Shown one piece after another: positions 1 to 9,200 of a stretch of DNA of 36,692 bases. The number at the start of each line of letters is the position of its first letter. Position 1 is the first letter of the stretch. The stretch spans positions 1-36,692 of the forward strand of contig SUYR01000025.1 in NCBI GenBank assembly GCA_015060335.1, read 5' to 3'. Origin of the DNA: Bacteroidales bacterium (GTDB lineage Bacteria; Bacteroidota; Bacteroidia; Bacteroidales; UBA932). A program made the translations under genes and the position numbers. Below the pieces are notes generated by a model. That model ran no database searches and had not been told where the DNA came from. It saw only the letters and a program-made list of their open reading frames with translations.

Positions 1-422
1 CAGTAAAGGACGAAAATGCAGAAATCCTCGTGATCGCAGCCAAGATAGAATCAGATATAGCAGAGCTTGAAAGCTATGAGGAGCGCCAGATGTTCCTTGA
101 AGAGATGGGACTCGAAGAATCAGGCGTGGTAAGACTCATCCAGAGTGCATATTCGCTTCTGAATCTCCGCACCTACTTTACTGCCGGAGCAGACGAGTGC
201 CGCGCGTGGACAATCAACAAAGGCGACAAGGCACCTAAGGCAGCGGGAGTAATCCACACAGACTTTGAAAAGGGCTTCATCCGCGCCGAAGTAATCAAAT
301 ACGAGGACTTCGTTTCTCTCAAGTCTGAAGCAGCCTGCAGAGCCGCAGGAAAGCTCGGAATCGAAGGAAAGGAATATGTTGTTCAGGACGGCGACATCAT
401 GCACTTCCTCTTCAACGTGTAA
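1..422 (+). CDS. ychF: Ribosome-binding ATPase YchF, C-terminal part (5' truncated by window edge)
   Basis: The frame is open from base 3 and ends at TAA 420-422, giving about 139 residues. The GTG at 30 is an internal codon, since in-frame coding runs through it. The segment holds the end of the G domain and the full TGS domain of the Obg-family ATPase YchF: the family signatures GLEESG, YFTAG, RAWTI, KAPKAAGVIHTDFEKGF and VQDGDIMHF are all readable. YchF/OLA1 proteins bind the ribosome and hydrolyse ATP in preference to GTP, with a role in stress signalling. The nucleotide-binding half lies outside the window, so the NxxE ATP-specificity motif cannot be checked. It is convergent with the ppiD-like gene. 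Identity is very secure. Confidence 0.96.
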   Translation, partial: VKDENAEILVIAAKIESDIAELESYEERQMFLEEMGLEESGVVRLIQSAYSLLNLRTYFTAGADECRAWTINKGDKAPKAAGVIHTDFEKGFIRAEVIKYEDFVSLKSEAACRAAGKLGIEGKEYVVQDGDIMHFLFNV

Positions 423-474
423 CCAAACGATCACTTCCTGATCAACTGATACCAAAGACTAAAAAGTCCAATTC

Positions 475-559
475 TGTCATTTCGACTTAGCGTAGTGAGC
501 GGAGATTATCGACGAAGTAGCTGAAGTGTCTCGACTCCCGTCGGTCGATCGACATGACA
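475..559. repeat. REP-like intergenic element
   Basis: The unit opens with TGTCATTTCGAC (475-486) and closes with the opposed GTCGATCGACATGACA (544-559), so its ends are imperfect inverted repeats. It resembles the dispersed 'TCATTCCGACC...GTGGAGGAAT' type repeats common between Bacteroidota genes. Related pieces occur at 10815-10841 and 23539-23603. It lies in the convergent gap between ychF and the ppiD-like gene and has no coding potential. Confidence 0.55.
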
Positions 560-607
560 GCGTTGCGGGCAAGATATTGTTTCCGGAAATACGGAAGTTT
601 CGGTCCC

Positions 608-722
608 TGCCACGACGCAAGACTTTGAGGGCTTTCTCTTGCGTCGTGGCATAAATCGTGGCAATTTGACTGAATTCCTGTCACGACGCAGGAGTTTCAG
701 CCAAGACTCTTGCGTCGTGACA
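608..722. repeat. Two tandem long hairpins sharing a CACGACGCA core
   Basis: The first hairpin has perfect 15-base arms at 608-622 (TGCCACGACGCAAGA) and 637-651 around a 14-base loop. The second has arms at 679-693 (TGTCACGACGCAGGA) and 708-722 that pair at 14 of 15 positions, with the remaining position a wobble pair, again with a 14-base loop. The two units are 71 bases apart and near copies in the stems, but the loops differ. Neither is followed by a good T tract, so simple terminators are unlikely. A REP-like element or a duplicated protein-binding site fits better. The rest of the 423-829 gap holds only the 475-559 repeat and the 777-806 terminator. Confidence 0.7.
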
Positions 723-772
723 CCTCCATGTAAACAGATAAATCGAAACCGGGTATAATGTTGTGACATTAT

Positions 773-806
773 AAAACAGCCTGCTCATCAATCGATAAGC
801 AGGCTG
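773..806 (-). terminator. Rho-independent terminator for the ppiD-like gene
   Basis: A perfect 9-bp stem (CAGCCTGCT at 777-785 with AGCAGGCTG at 798-806) has a 12-base loop. Read on the minus strand it is followed by TTTT (776-773), 24 bases past the minus-strand stop at 830. A T-rich stretch on the other side means it may also stop plus-strand transcription. Confidence 0.7.
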
Positions 807-829
807 ATTCTTTTATGATGTCTTCTATT

Positions 830-2797
830 TTAGAAGAAACGTGCGCGGTTGTCCTTAACCTCTGCGTCGTCCATCATTGTAGGAACGATCATCTGAGCTG
901 AGTACTGTGACATCTGTGCATCGCGTGTCTTTGCGTCATCCTCTGTGAAGAATGAGCCTGTCTCACGACCTGTAACCTTGTAAACATATACTCCGATGTT
1001 GCCGGCAACCGGACCGCTGATCTTGCCTTCCTCAGCAACAGAAGCAGCACCGATGAACTTAGGATCAAGACCCTGAGCTGTCATAGATGAGAACGCGATA
1101 CCGTCCTTTGTGCTTACTGTGGTTCCGAGAGCCTCTGCAACTGCCTGCATATCCTCAAGACCTGCTACCTTCTCTGCAATTTCTGCTTCCTTCTTCTCAG
1201 CGAGCTTCTCTCTGTAAAGAACGTTGCTGATCTGAGCTGAAACTTCCTCAACTGGAGTATATCCTTCCTTGTGAATACCCTTGAGAGCTGCAACGATGAA
1301 GTAGTTGTTGTTTACTGTGATGATGTTAGACACCTGACCAACCTTTGCTTCGAAAGCCCATCTTGTTACTTCCTTGGTATCCTCGATAGCGCCAAGTCTG
1401 TCTGTGCTCTCTGCCATCTTCCTTACAGGATGTGCATATGCTCCGAGAGAATCAACTGCCTCCTTGAATGACTCATACTTGCCTTCTGACATTGTAGCAA
1501 GAGTGTTAGCCTTAGAATAGTATGAATTTACAGTCTCCTTGCCGGCTACAGCCTTCTTCTCAAGAACAGCAACTCTCTTTCTTGGAGCAGCATCCTTAGT
1601 GTCAAGCACCTGGAATACGAGACCGTTTACAGTAACCTTAGAACCCTTCTTTGCAGTCATAAGATCCTCGAAACCAGGAGTCTGAGGAATCCACTGCGGC
1701 TCAGCAGCGTCAAGAAGGCTGTCAGCTGGAGCATACTTAACATATACCTGCTCAGGAACGTCAGCAGACTCGACTACGCGTACTGCATAGAAAGAATCAC
1801 CCTCTGAAAGCACCTTTGAAACACCCTTCTCGTCACCGAATGCATAGTCGTTAACAACCTTTGCTACAGAGTTGAGCTCACCTTCCTTATACCAGTGTGC
1901 ATCATACTGTCTGTCTGAGTTAGCAAGAAGGAATGACTTGAGGTTGTCTGTTGATACAAACTCGTCATAAACCTCATTGAGAGCCTCATTTGCAGCAGCT
2001 ATATCCTCTGCTGAAGGAACTACCTCATATACTACATACTCGATATCTCTGCTTGCGAGCTGCTTGTAGAACTTCTTGTGAGCATCATAGTATGCCTTGA
2101 TCTCCTTGTCTGAAACAACGATTGTAGAATCCTTTGCATATCCGAAAGGTACCATAACGAATTCTACGTTGAAAGTATTGTTGTTGTCAGCTATCTGCTC
2201 TGTAAGCATGAGTGGGTTTACATAGTTGCTCTGTGTGAAGAGAGACAGATACTTTGCATAATACTCCTGAGTGAGAGCTGTGTTCTGGAGATAGTTCCAG
2301 AAAGTCTGGAGACGGCCAGACTCGTCAGTTGCCACATAGTCAACAAAGTCAAGAAGTCTCTGCTTTGAGAATATGCCGTTCTCATCGTAGAATGTAGGAT
2401 TCTGAGTGAATACAGGTGAATCCATCTCGCCTGACATCATGGCGATCATCTCCTCCTCACCTACGTTAAGACCTGCCTTCTTTGCATTCTTGATGAAAAG
2501 ATACTGGTCGATGAGTGACTGCCATGCAGCGTTTCTAACAGCAACCTGCTGCTCCTCGCTCTGAGCTGAAGAGCCAGATGAAATCTCATTGATTGTAGTG
2601 AATTTCTCTACCTCAGCCTGAAAATCATTGTAAGATATAGCCTTACCATCAATGTCACCTACATCATACTTTGAAGACATAGAAGATGACACAGACTGAA
2701 GAGTTGTCGGATCAATAATGAACGACAAAAGCGCCACAGCGATAAGCACTGTGATCACAATTCCGAACTTTACACGGATTGTTTCAAGAACTGCCAT
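830..2797 (-). CDS. ppiD: PpiD/SurA-type peptidylprolyl isomerase, membrane-anchored periplasmic foldase
   Basis: The product has 655 residues. It begins with a short cytoplasmic stretch (MAVLETIRVKFG) and one hydrophobic helix at about residues 12-28, the topology of PpiD: inner-membrane anchored, periplasmic body. A SurA-N-like helical region follows at about 45-230 (DVGDIDGKAISYNDFQAEVE, then a SLIDQYLFIKNAKKAGL chaperone-type motif). Parvulin-like segments come next, and the C-terminal region again resembles the long Bacteroidota PpiD homologues. Such proteins assist folding of outer-membrane and secreted proteins after translocation. I could not assign canonical parvulin active-site residues with confidence, so chaperone function is safer than isomerase activity. 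It is the last gene of a minus-strand envelope cluster, 77 bp after lptC, and has its own promoter-like element in that gap. Confidence 0.88.
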   Translation of the reverse strand: MAVLETIRVKFGIVITVLIAVALLSFIIDPTTLQSVSSSMSSKYDVGDIDGKAISYNDFQAEVEKFTTINEISSGSSAQSEEQQVAVRNAAWQSLIDQYLFIKNAKKAGLNVGEEEMIAMMSGEMDSPVFTQNPTFYDENGIFSKQRLLDFVDYVATDESGRLQTFWNYLQNTALTQEYYAKYLSLFTQSNYVNPLMLTEQIADNNNTFNVEFVMVPFGYAKDSTIVVSDKEIKAYYDAHKKFYKQLASRDIEYVVYEVVPSAEDIAAANEALNEVYDEFVSTDNLKSFLLANSDRQYDAHWYKEGELNSVAKVVNDYAFGDEKGVSKVLSEGDSFYAVRVVESADVPEQVYVKYAPADSLLDAAEPQWIPQTPGFEDLMTAKKGSKVTVNGLVFQVLDTKDAAPRKRVAVLEKKAVAGKETVNSYYSKANTLATMSEGKYESFKEAVDSLGAYAHPVRKMAESTDRLGAIEDTKEVTRWAFEAKVGQVSNIITVNNNYFIVAALKGIHKEGYTPVEEVSAQISNVLYREKLAEKKEAEIAEKVAGLEDMQAVAEALGTTVSTKDGIAFSSMTAQGLDPKFIGAASVAEEGKISGPVAGNIGVYVYKVTGRETGSFFTEDDAKTRDAQMSQYSAQMIVPTMMDDAEVKDNRARFF

Positions 2798-2844
2798 TTT
2801 ATTTAGTGTTTTTAAATTATTATTCAGTTTTCTGCATTAGGGCG

Positions 2845-2852
2845 CGAATATA
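2845..2852 (-). promoter_or_regulatory. Promoter -7 element for the ppiD-like gene
   Basis: On the minus strand the sequence reads TATATTCG, 7 of 8 matches to the Bacteroidota -7 consensus TAnnTTTG, 47 bases upstream of the start codon. No clear -33 TTTG was found at the usual spacing. Confidence 0.4.
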
Positions 2853-2874
2853 GCAATTTTCCGCCAATCATACG

Positions 2875-3480
2875 TTATTTTTTTTGAATAGGACCTATAA
2901 AATTGACTGAATCAATCAAAACCTCTTCGTCCTGTTCCAAAATACCGTAACTGTTGAAAGGATTGTAAATTATAGAATTTCTCGCCCTCTGGTCAGATTC
3001 CATTCCATAACCCTGCATAAAGCCATCGGGTGAATACATCCTCACATAGCAGTGTGTATATATTTTCTCATTCTTCTGATCCCAATAAAGAGTGTCTGTC
3101 TCCATAACTTCCTGCTTGATCAGATTTCTCACCACTACGTTTCCGAATGCTTCCCAACTTTCCCTTCCATCCTTATACTTAAGATGCCTTGCATTATCTG
3201 CAACTATTTCTGTTTCAAGCTTTTCGTCATCGGTATAACCATAGACGAAAAATCCTCTCGGAAACAGTTCAAACGACAAGGTATCCCTTTCATACCGTTC
3301 CATCAAAGGTGCCTCGGCCCTCATCTGTATCTTTCCGTTTTCAGTCTGCACGATAAACATGTCATCAACAGTCTGGACCGGAGCCTCTTCAATATTGAGC
3401 ACCTCTGCCTCGCCCAGTTTTCCTTTGCATGAAAAAACGACGAAAGCAACCGCCACAGCGGTTGCAATCATCTTCAACAT
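2875..3480 (-). CDS. lptC: LPS export ABC transporter periplasmic protein LptC (lipoprotein-type signal)
   Basis: From the ATG at 3480 the product has 201 residues; a TTG at 3498 would add six residues (MNSFPN), but the ATG gives a cleaner signal peptide, MLKMIATAVAVAFVVFSC. The FSC site fits a lipobox. The body shows the LptC/OstA-type pattern: 'QTENGKIQMRAEAPLMERYE', 'EIVADNARHLK', 'WEAFGNVVVRN' and 'METDTLYWDQKNEKIYT'. LptC bridges the LptBFG extractor and LptA, passing lipopolysaccharide across the periplasm. The other lpt genes are not in the window. It follows the TPR gene by 24 bp (6 bp if TTG is used), so the two are probably co-transcribed. The cluster TPR-LptC-PPIase matches the gene order I recall from Bacteroides. 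Confidence 0.88.
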   Translation of the reverse strand: MLKMIATAVAVAFVVFSCKGKLGEAEVLNIEEAPVQTVDDMFIVQTENGKIQMRAEAPLMERYERDTLSFELFPRGFFVYGYTDDEKLETEIVADNARHLKYKDGRESWEAFGNVVVRNLIKQEVMETDTLYWDQKNEKIYTHCYVRMYSPDGFMQGYGMESDQRARNSIIYNPFNSYGILEQDEEVLIDSVNFIGPIQKK

Positions 3481-3504
3481 ATTTGGAAAACTATTCAATG
3501 CCTT

Positions 3505-4842
3505 TTACTTTTGAGTTCTTACAGTTGTTGTAGCTCTCATACCAGCGCATGATACTGTGTAAGACTGACCGTCTGTAATATCATACATGAATGCCTCTGC
3601 AGTCTGAGGGTAGTAAACTCTAAACTGGTTGATGTAGTTGTTGCAATCCTCTGTAAGAGAAGCGTCTGAATTCTTTGCCTTGTTCATGTAATCTGTTGCA
3701 ACCCAGTATTTTGCTCTCTGCTCGATCTCATTACCGTTGCAGACTACGCTACCCCAGATTGTTCCCATGAGCATGTATGCCTTACCGTCAACTACATCTG
3801 AAATCTCAATAGCCTTTTCTGCTGCTGAGATAGCCTTTGCATTGTTGCTGTTCTTATATGCAAATGCTGCAAGCTCGAAGTAATACTCAGCGTCTGTATC
3901 AGGATCTGAATCCTCAGAATTGATAGCCTCTTCCATAAACTTGTATGCATTTTCAATATCACCTCTTGAAGAGTTGAGTTTGTAAAGCATATAAGCTGAA
4001 CTTGCAGTAGGCTCATTATTGTGCCATACAGTCATTGTCTGAACGAAAAGGTCTGTATCTGCACCACCTTCTGTCTTTGCAAGCTTTGAGGCAATGCTCT
4101 TCGCAAGCTCTACATTTGTAGGATCAGCCTCGAACTTAGGACCATATATGGCTACAAGGTTGTCGGTATCTGCAACACCGCTTGCTCCGAATACAGCATC
4201 AACATCGCTCGCGGTCTTCTCAACAAGTCTCTCCTTGATTTCGTTACCATCTGTGTTTACCTCGCTGAGATATTTCATAGAGCTTTCATAAACCTCAAGT
4301 ACATCCTCAACCTCAATGTTTCCTTCCTTGTAAAGGTCACATGCTATCTTTATATAAAGAGGGAAAATCTTAAGGTCTGTCTTTGCACCAAGCTGAGTAA
4401 CTACATCCTTCAGACCCTTGTAAACCTCAGCAGGCTTATCCTGAAGATAGTTATACATATCTGTAGCATAATAGTTCAAAGTATTTGTCTTATACTTTGG
4501 CCAATGCTCTATACGCTTGTTATAAATTACCATGAGTGAATCCACGAGCTTCTCCTTGTATGCAGGATTGAGTTCGTTCTTCTTGATGAGATACTTGATG
4601 AGTGTAGTACCGTCCTGAAGAATCTTGTATCTTGAAGTTACAGGACAAAGTTCATAAGCTTTTCTCCAGTTAGGAATTGCAGAATCATAATTCTTCTGCT
4701 TGTAATATTCCTCGTAATACGAGATATATTTAAGACACTCAGCACTGTTAGGTCCGTACTTGTCGTTAGGATTCTGTGCTGAAACTGTTGCGCTGCAAAT
4801 AATCATCGCAGCAAATGAAATAAGCAAAAGTACCTTTTTCAT
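3505..4842 (-). CDS. Secreted tetratricopeptide-repeat protein
   Basis: The product has 445 residues with a clear Sec signal peptide (MKKVLLLISFAAMIICSATVSAQ, cleavage after SAQ). TPR-like helical pairs are visible near the N-terminus (YYEEYYKQKNYDSAIPNWRKAYELCP, about residues 46-70) and in the C-terminal third (AYYFELAAFAYKNSNNAKAISAAEKAIEI, about 315-345). The middle is helical and not assigned. No catalytic motif is seen. Its place between an outer-membrane barrel protein and LptC suggests a periplasmic scaffold for envelope assembly, but this rests on context alone. It starts 19 bp after the upstream barrel gene, consistent with an operon. Confidence 0.8.
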   Translation of the reverse strand: MKKVLLLISFAAMIICSATVSAQNPNDKYGPNSAECLKYISYYEEYYKQKNYDSAIPNWRKAYELCPVTSRYKILQDGTTLIKYLIKKNELNPAYKEKLVDSLMVIYNKRIEHWPKYKTNTLNYYATDMYNYLQDKPAEVYKGLKDVVTQLGAKTDLKIFPLYIKIACDLYKEGNIEVEDVLEVYESSMKYLSEVNTDGNEIKERLVEKTASDVDAVFGASGVADTDNLVAIYGPKFEADPTNVELAKSIASKLAKTEGGADTDLFVQTMTVWHNNEPTASSAYMLYKLNSSRGDIENAYKFMEEAINSEDSDPDTDAEYYFELAAFAYKNSNNAKAISAAEKAIEISDVVDGKAYMLMGTIWGSVVCNGNEIEQRAKYWVATDYMNKAKNSDASLTEDCNNYINQFRVYYPQTAEAFMYDITDGQSYTVSCAGMRATTTVRTQK

Positions 4843-4861
4843 GATAGATTATTGTATTATT

Positions 4862-6175
4862 TTAGTTATATCTTGGCTTCTGGAACCATATGTCATGTAT
4901 ATTGAATCCAATATTAAACATAACATATCGCTCTCTTATCATATCATACTTGTCTGAAGACCTCTGTCCAAAGTCAATTCCAAGAGTAAGTCCGTTATAC
5001 CATCTGAATACCGGAAGTGTGGCACCTATCGTAATACCTATGGAGTTCACATTGTGTCCATTGACCTTGTAATATTCCTGGTTATAATATACTCCGGCTC
5101 TATATGTACATTTTCTCAGATAATAACGTATATCGTTTCTGTTAGGTGTGATTTCAAATCCTGCACGGAAAGACTGGGAAACAGATGTAGTGAAATCCAT
5201 ATCACCCTTTACCGCAAAGCCGGGAGCTGAATCAAGTCCTGTCTTTCTCCAGTCCGACCTTGTATAGTTGAACTCCGCACTCCACCTGTCACCGCCTCTT
5301 ACTGATATACCCAGACCAAGTTCATCACCTATACGAATGTTTTCCTTTCCAAGAGTATCTACTCTATGTTTCAATGTATCGCTTACGCTTGACTGGTTGG
5401 CATACTTGTAATTGACTGCATATCCTTTCATATTGGTTCCGAGCTTATAGGTAGCTCCTACAACCATTGAAACATCACCCCCAAGCTTCTGCTCATACTG
5501 TACACCGAACTTTCCTGTCACTCCCCTTATGCTCAGTTCACTACCTGAGTTTATAGACCTGTATGAAGGGTCGGTATAATTCATATTTGTGATCTTATCC
5601 ACATTACCGAAGTAATATATCATCTCGGCACCTACAGAGAAATTCTTCCAGAAAGTGGCACCTGCACCTAAGAATATCTGATATACACTTCCGTTTCCGT
5701 ATGAATCATATTCGATGTTTCCGGTCTGGCCTATTATATCCTGATTTTCCTCTATATGTGAAAAATTATATCCCACATCACTGAAAGGAGTGATACCTAC
5801 AACAAAAGCAGATGACTTCCAGATTGGAAAACTCATCATGAAGTCATATATGTTGAAGGTGTTGTTTGCAGAACGCAGATCACCCTGTCTGTATATGGTA
5901 TTCTTCTGTGAAAGTCCGAAATCAGCCATAAATGACAAAGAATCCCTTGCTGTAAGGGCTGCAGGATTCATGTAATTTATAAATCTGTTGTTTCTTGTAG
6001 CTATACCTACTCCACCCATGCTCTTGTTGAAGGAAGTACCCTGCCTTGAAATATCTCCTATTCCGAAAATAGAATACGGAGAATACGAGCCATAAGTGCC
6101 GTCCTGCGCAGATACGCAGACACTCATGACGAGAAACACTGAGAGTAGAAATATCTTTTCAATCTTTCTTATCAT
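4862..6175 (-). CDS. Outer-membrane beta-barrel protein (PorV/FadL-like)
   Basis: The product has 437 residues with signal peptide MIRKIEKIFLLSVFLVMSVCVSAQ. The mature N-terminus carries 'YSIFGIGDISRQGTSFNKSMGGVGIATRNNRFINYMNPAAL', the pattern of PorV/UPF0164 and FadL-like barrels in Bacteroidota. Alternating hydrophobic/aromatic beta strands run to the end, which closes with 'RERYVMFNIGFNIHDIWFQKPRYN'. Similar proteins precede the TPR-lptC genes in Bacteroides from memory. Substrate and function are unknown; transport of hydrophobic compounds (FadL) or a secretion-related role (PorV) are possible, neither shown here. It is the first gene of the minus-strand envelope cluster, with a good promoter at 6220-6250. 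Confidence 0.8.
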   Translation of the reverse strand: MIRKIEKIFLLSVFLVMSVCVSAQDGTYGSYSPYSIFGIGDISRQGTSFNKSMGGVGIATRNNRFINYMNPAALTARDSLSFMADFGLSQKNTIYRQGDLRSANNTFNIYDFMMSFPIWKSSAFVVGITPFSDVGYNFSHIEENQDIIGQTGNIEYDSYGNGSVYQIFLGAGATFWKNFSVGAEMIYYFGNVDKITNMNYTDPSYRSINSGSELSIRGVTGKFGVQYEQKLGGDVSMVVGATYKLGTNMKGYAVNYKYANQSSVSDTLKHRVDTLGKENIRIGDELGLGISVRGGDRWSAEFNYTRSDWRKTGLDSAPGFAVKGDMDFTTSVSQSFRAGFEITPNRNDIRYYLRKCTYRAGVYYNQEYYKVNGHNVNSIGITIGATLPVFRWYNGLTLGIDFGQRSSDKYDMIRERYVMFNIGFNIHDIWFQKPRYN

Positions 6176-6219
6176 ACTAATTCAGCTGTTAAAGCCAACC
6201 TCTATAAGGTTACAACCTG

Positions 6220-6250
6220 CAAATATGCGGTTTTTTTAGGACTTTTCAAA
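6220..6250 (-). promoter_or_regulatory. Bacteroidota promoter for the barrel-TPR-lptC cluster
   Basis: Minus-strand TTTG (6250-6247) is separated by exactly 19 bases from CATATTTG (6227-6220), 7 of 8 matches to TAnnTTTG. The start codon is 45 bases downstream of the -7 element. The -33 element lies in the loop of the 6236-6263 hairpin. Confidence 0.6.
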
Positions 6251-6263
6251 ATGAAAGTCCTAA
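6236..6263. repeat. 10-bp inverted repeat overlapping the promoter
   Basis: TTAGGACTTT (6236-6245) pairs perfectly with AAAGTCCTAA (6254-6263) around an 8-base loop. On the minus strand the stem is followed by an A run, not a T run, so it is not a good terminator for mfd, which stops at 6286. Its overlap with the -33 element makes an operator plausible. Confidence 0.5.
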
Positions 6264-6285
6264 TTTCAAATATTATACCTAAGAT

Positions 6286-9200
6286 TTACAGCTTTTTAAG
6301 GACTTCATAAGCCTTGGATATACTGTCAATATTTCTTGAGAATATCCTCAGTTTGCTGTCATTCTGCTTAAGTTCGAAAATTTTAGGATTAAGTGTTATA
6401 TTTTCAAGTACTTTAGAGAATCTGTCGCTCTTGTAATACTGGGAGAGAGGATTGCTTATGAAGAATGCAATCATCACGCCGTTTTTGATTATTATTTTTT
6501 CAAAGCCGAGTTTCTGACCAAGCTGTCTTATGAGTACAATATCAAAAAGTCTGAGAAGTTCTTCCGGCAATGGTCCGAATCTGTCCGAAAGACGCTCCTT
6601 CATTGAATTTATATCATTTACGGATGTAAGCGAATCGAGTTCCTTGTAAATCCTTATCTTTTCGGCAGTTACATCTATATAACTGTCAGGGATGAGAGCC
6701 AGCTGATCTGTTTCGATTGTGCAGTCAGACAAGAATGAATCATCCTTGCCTTTAGTAGTTATGCCTGTCTCCATTCCGAGTTCTTCCATAGCTTCGGCAA
6801 GAATCTTCTGATATGTCTCGAATCCCATATCTGTGATGAATCCGCTCTGTTCGGCACCAAGCAGATTTCCGGCACCTCTTATATCCAGATCCTGCATTGC
6901 TATATTGAATCCGCTGCCGAGATCAGAGAATGCCTCTATTGCCTTGAGTCTTCTTCGTGCATCATCAGTTATGGATACAAGAGGAGGTACCATGAGATAA
7001 CAGAACGCACGACGGTTGGATCTTCCCACTCGTCCTCTGAGCTGATGAAGGTCACTCAGACCTATATTCTGCGCCTGGTTTATTATTATTGTATTGGCAT
7101 TAGGTACATCAAGACCGTTTTCTATTATTGTCGTACACAGGAGCATATCATAATCTCCTGCCATAAAATCAAGAATCTTGTTTTCAAGCACCTTTGCCTC
7201 CATCTGACCGTGAGCCACACATATCTTCATGTCAGGTACCAGCCTGTGAAGTATGTCATGTATGGACTGTAGTTCCTCTACCCTGTTGTGTACAAAGAAT
7301 ATCTGTCCTCCCCTGTTCAGTTCGTAATTCAATATGCCTCTTACCTCATCATGGTCGAAAAGCATTATTTCTGTCTGTACAGGTATCCTGTTAGGAGGTG
7401 GAGTGTTTATGATGGAAAGGTCACGGGCTCCCAGAAGTGAAAACTGAAGCGTCCTCGGAATAGGAGTAGCAGTAAGAGTAAGGGTGTCCACAGAAGCCTT
7501 GAGCTGTCTGAGCTTTTCTTTGGCACTTACACCGAATTTCTGTTCCTCATCTATTATAAGAAGACCTAAATCCTTGAATTCAAATCCTTTACCTATAAGT
7601 TTATGCGTACCTATAACTATGTCCAAAGTACCTGCCTTAAGCCTTTTCTGAATATCAGAAATCTCTTTTGCAGTACGTAGACGGCTGACATTATCAATAT
7701 TGCAAGGAAGGTCTTTCAGTCTGTTCTTGAATGTATTGAAATGCTGGAGCGCAAGAATTGTCGTAGGTACAAGGACAGCTACCTGCTTGCTGTCTGCCAC
7801 AGCCTTGAATGCAGCCCTGACAGCCACTTCAGTCTTACCGAACCCGACATCGCCGCACACAAGCCTGTCCATCGGACATGTATCTTCCATATCCCTCTTT
7901 ACAGCCTGCACAGCCTTTTCCTGATCAGGAGTGTCCTCATACATGAACGAAGACTCGAGCTCCTGCTGAAGATATGTATCCGCAGAAAAAGCAAAACCTC
8001 TTGCACTTTTCCTCTTGGCATAAAGCTGTATAAGATCCTTGGCAATATCCTTTACCTTGGATTTGGTGCTGGTCTTGAGATTCTGCCATGCCTTCGATCC
8101 AAGTTTATGTATCTTTGGAGGCTCAGCATCCTTTGACTTGTATCTTGATATCCTGTGAAGAGCATGAACAGATACAAATACCACATCATTATCTTTATAT
8201 GTCAGCTTCACCACCTCATGCATCCTGCCCTTGTCATCCTTCATCCTGACAAGTCCTCCGAATATTCCTACTCCGTAATCTATATGCACTATATAATCAC
8301 CTATAGCAAAGGAAGTAAGGTCATTTATAGTAAGCATTTCGCTCTTTTCTACAGAACGTCTTATGTTTACACGGTGGAATCTGTCGAAAATCTCATGGTC
8401 ACTATAGCAGCATACCTTGTTCTCATGATCTATGAAACCGTTGTGTATATTGCATCCGGAAATGAATTCAGGCATTATTCCTCCGTTCTGCATCAGAATG
8501 GACTGAAGTCTTTCAAGCTGGGATTTCTTCTCACCATATATCCTCACCCTGTATCCTTCCTCAAGACGCTTTCGTATATCTTCTGTAAGAAGTTCAAAAT
8601 TCTTGTTGAAGGAAGGCTGAGGAGATATATTGAACTTTACAGTCATTTCATCCTGGCGACCGAGAGGAAGGTCAAGGTATATTCTTCTGAATCTGCTCAG
8701 ATCCTTAAAGAATTCCTTTTCCTTATACATATCGGAAGAATCCAGCCATACAAGAGTTTCTTCAGGAAGGATATCCGTTATATTCATAAAACTTTCACAC
8801 TCCCCTTCCTCTGCAACTATATCGGGATATATTTCAGCTGTATCTACTTTTTCTTTAGAGAGCTGAGTATTACAGTCGAATACATTTATGGAATCTATCT
8901 CATCACCGAAGAATGATACACGGAAAGGATCGTTATATGAATATGAGAAAATATCCACTATGGCACCTCTTATGGCAAACTGTCCGGGCTCGGAAACAAA
9001 ATCGACCCTTTCAAATCCTGCTGAGAAAAGAGAGTCCACTATATCCTCATGACTTATCTCATCTCCCTGAGAAAGCTTAAGCACAGAATTCCTTATCGAT
9101 GAAGCGTCAGGAATCTTCTCTTCAAGAGCGGATGCATATGTCACAACTACAAGAACTCCATCCTTATGGTCCAGTATCTTTCCGATTGCAGATGTCCTCT

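Noticed and set aside
6236..6263. Hairpin as the mfd terminator
   Set aside because: On the minus strand the stem is followed by an A run and then the barrel-gene promoter, not by a T run.
8155..8916. 253-codon plus-strand ORF
   Set aside because: It lies wholly antisense to the conserved mfd coding sequence, has Tyr/Ile/Ser-rich low-complexity sequence and no domain.
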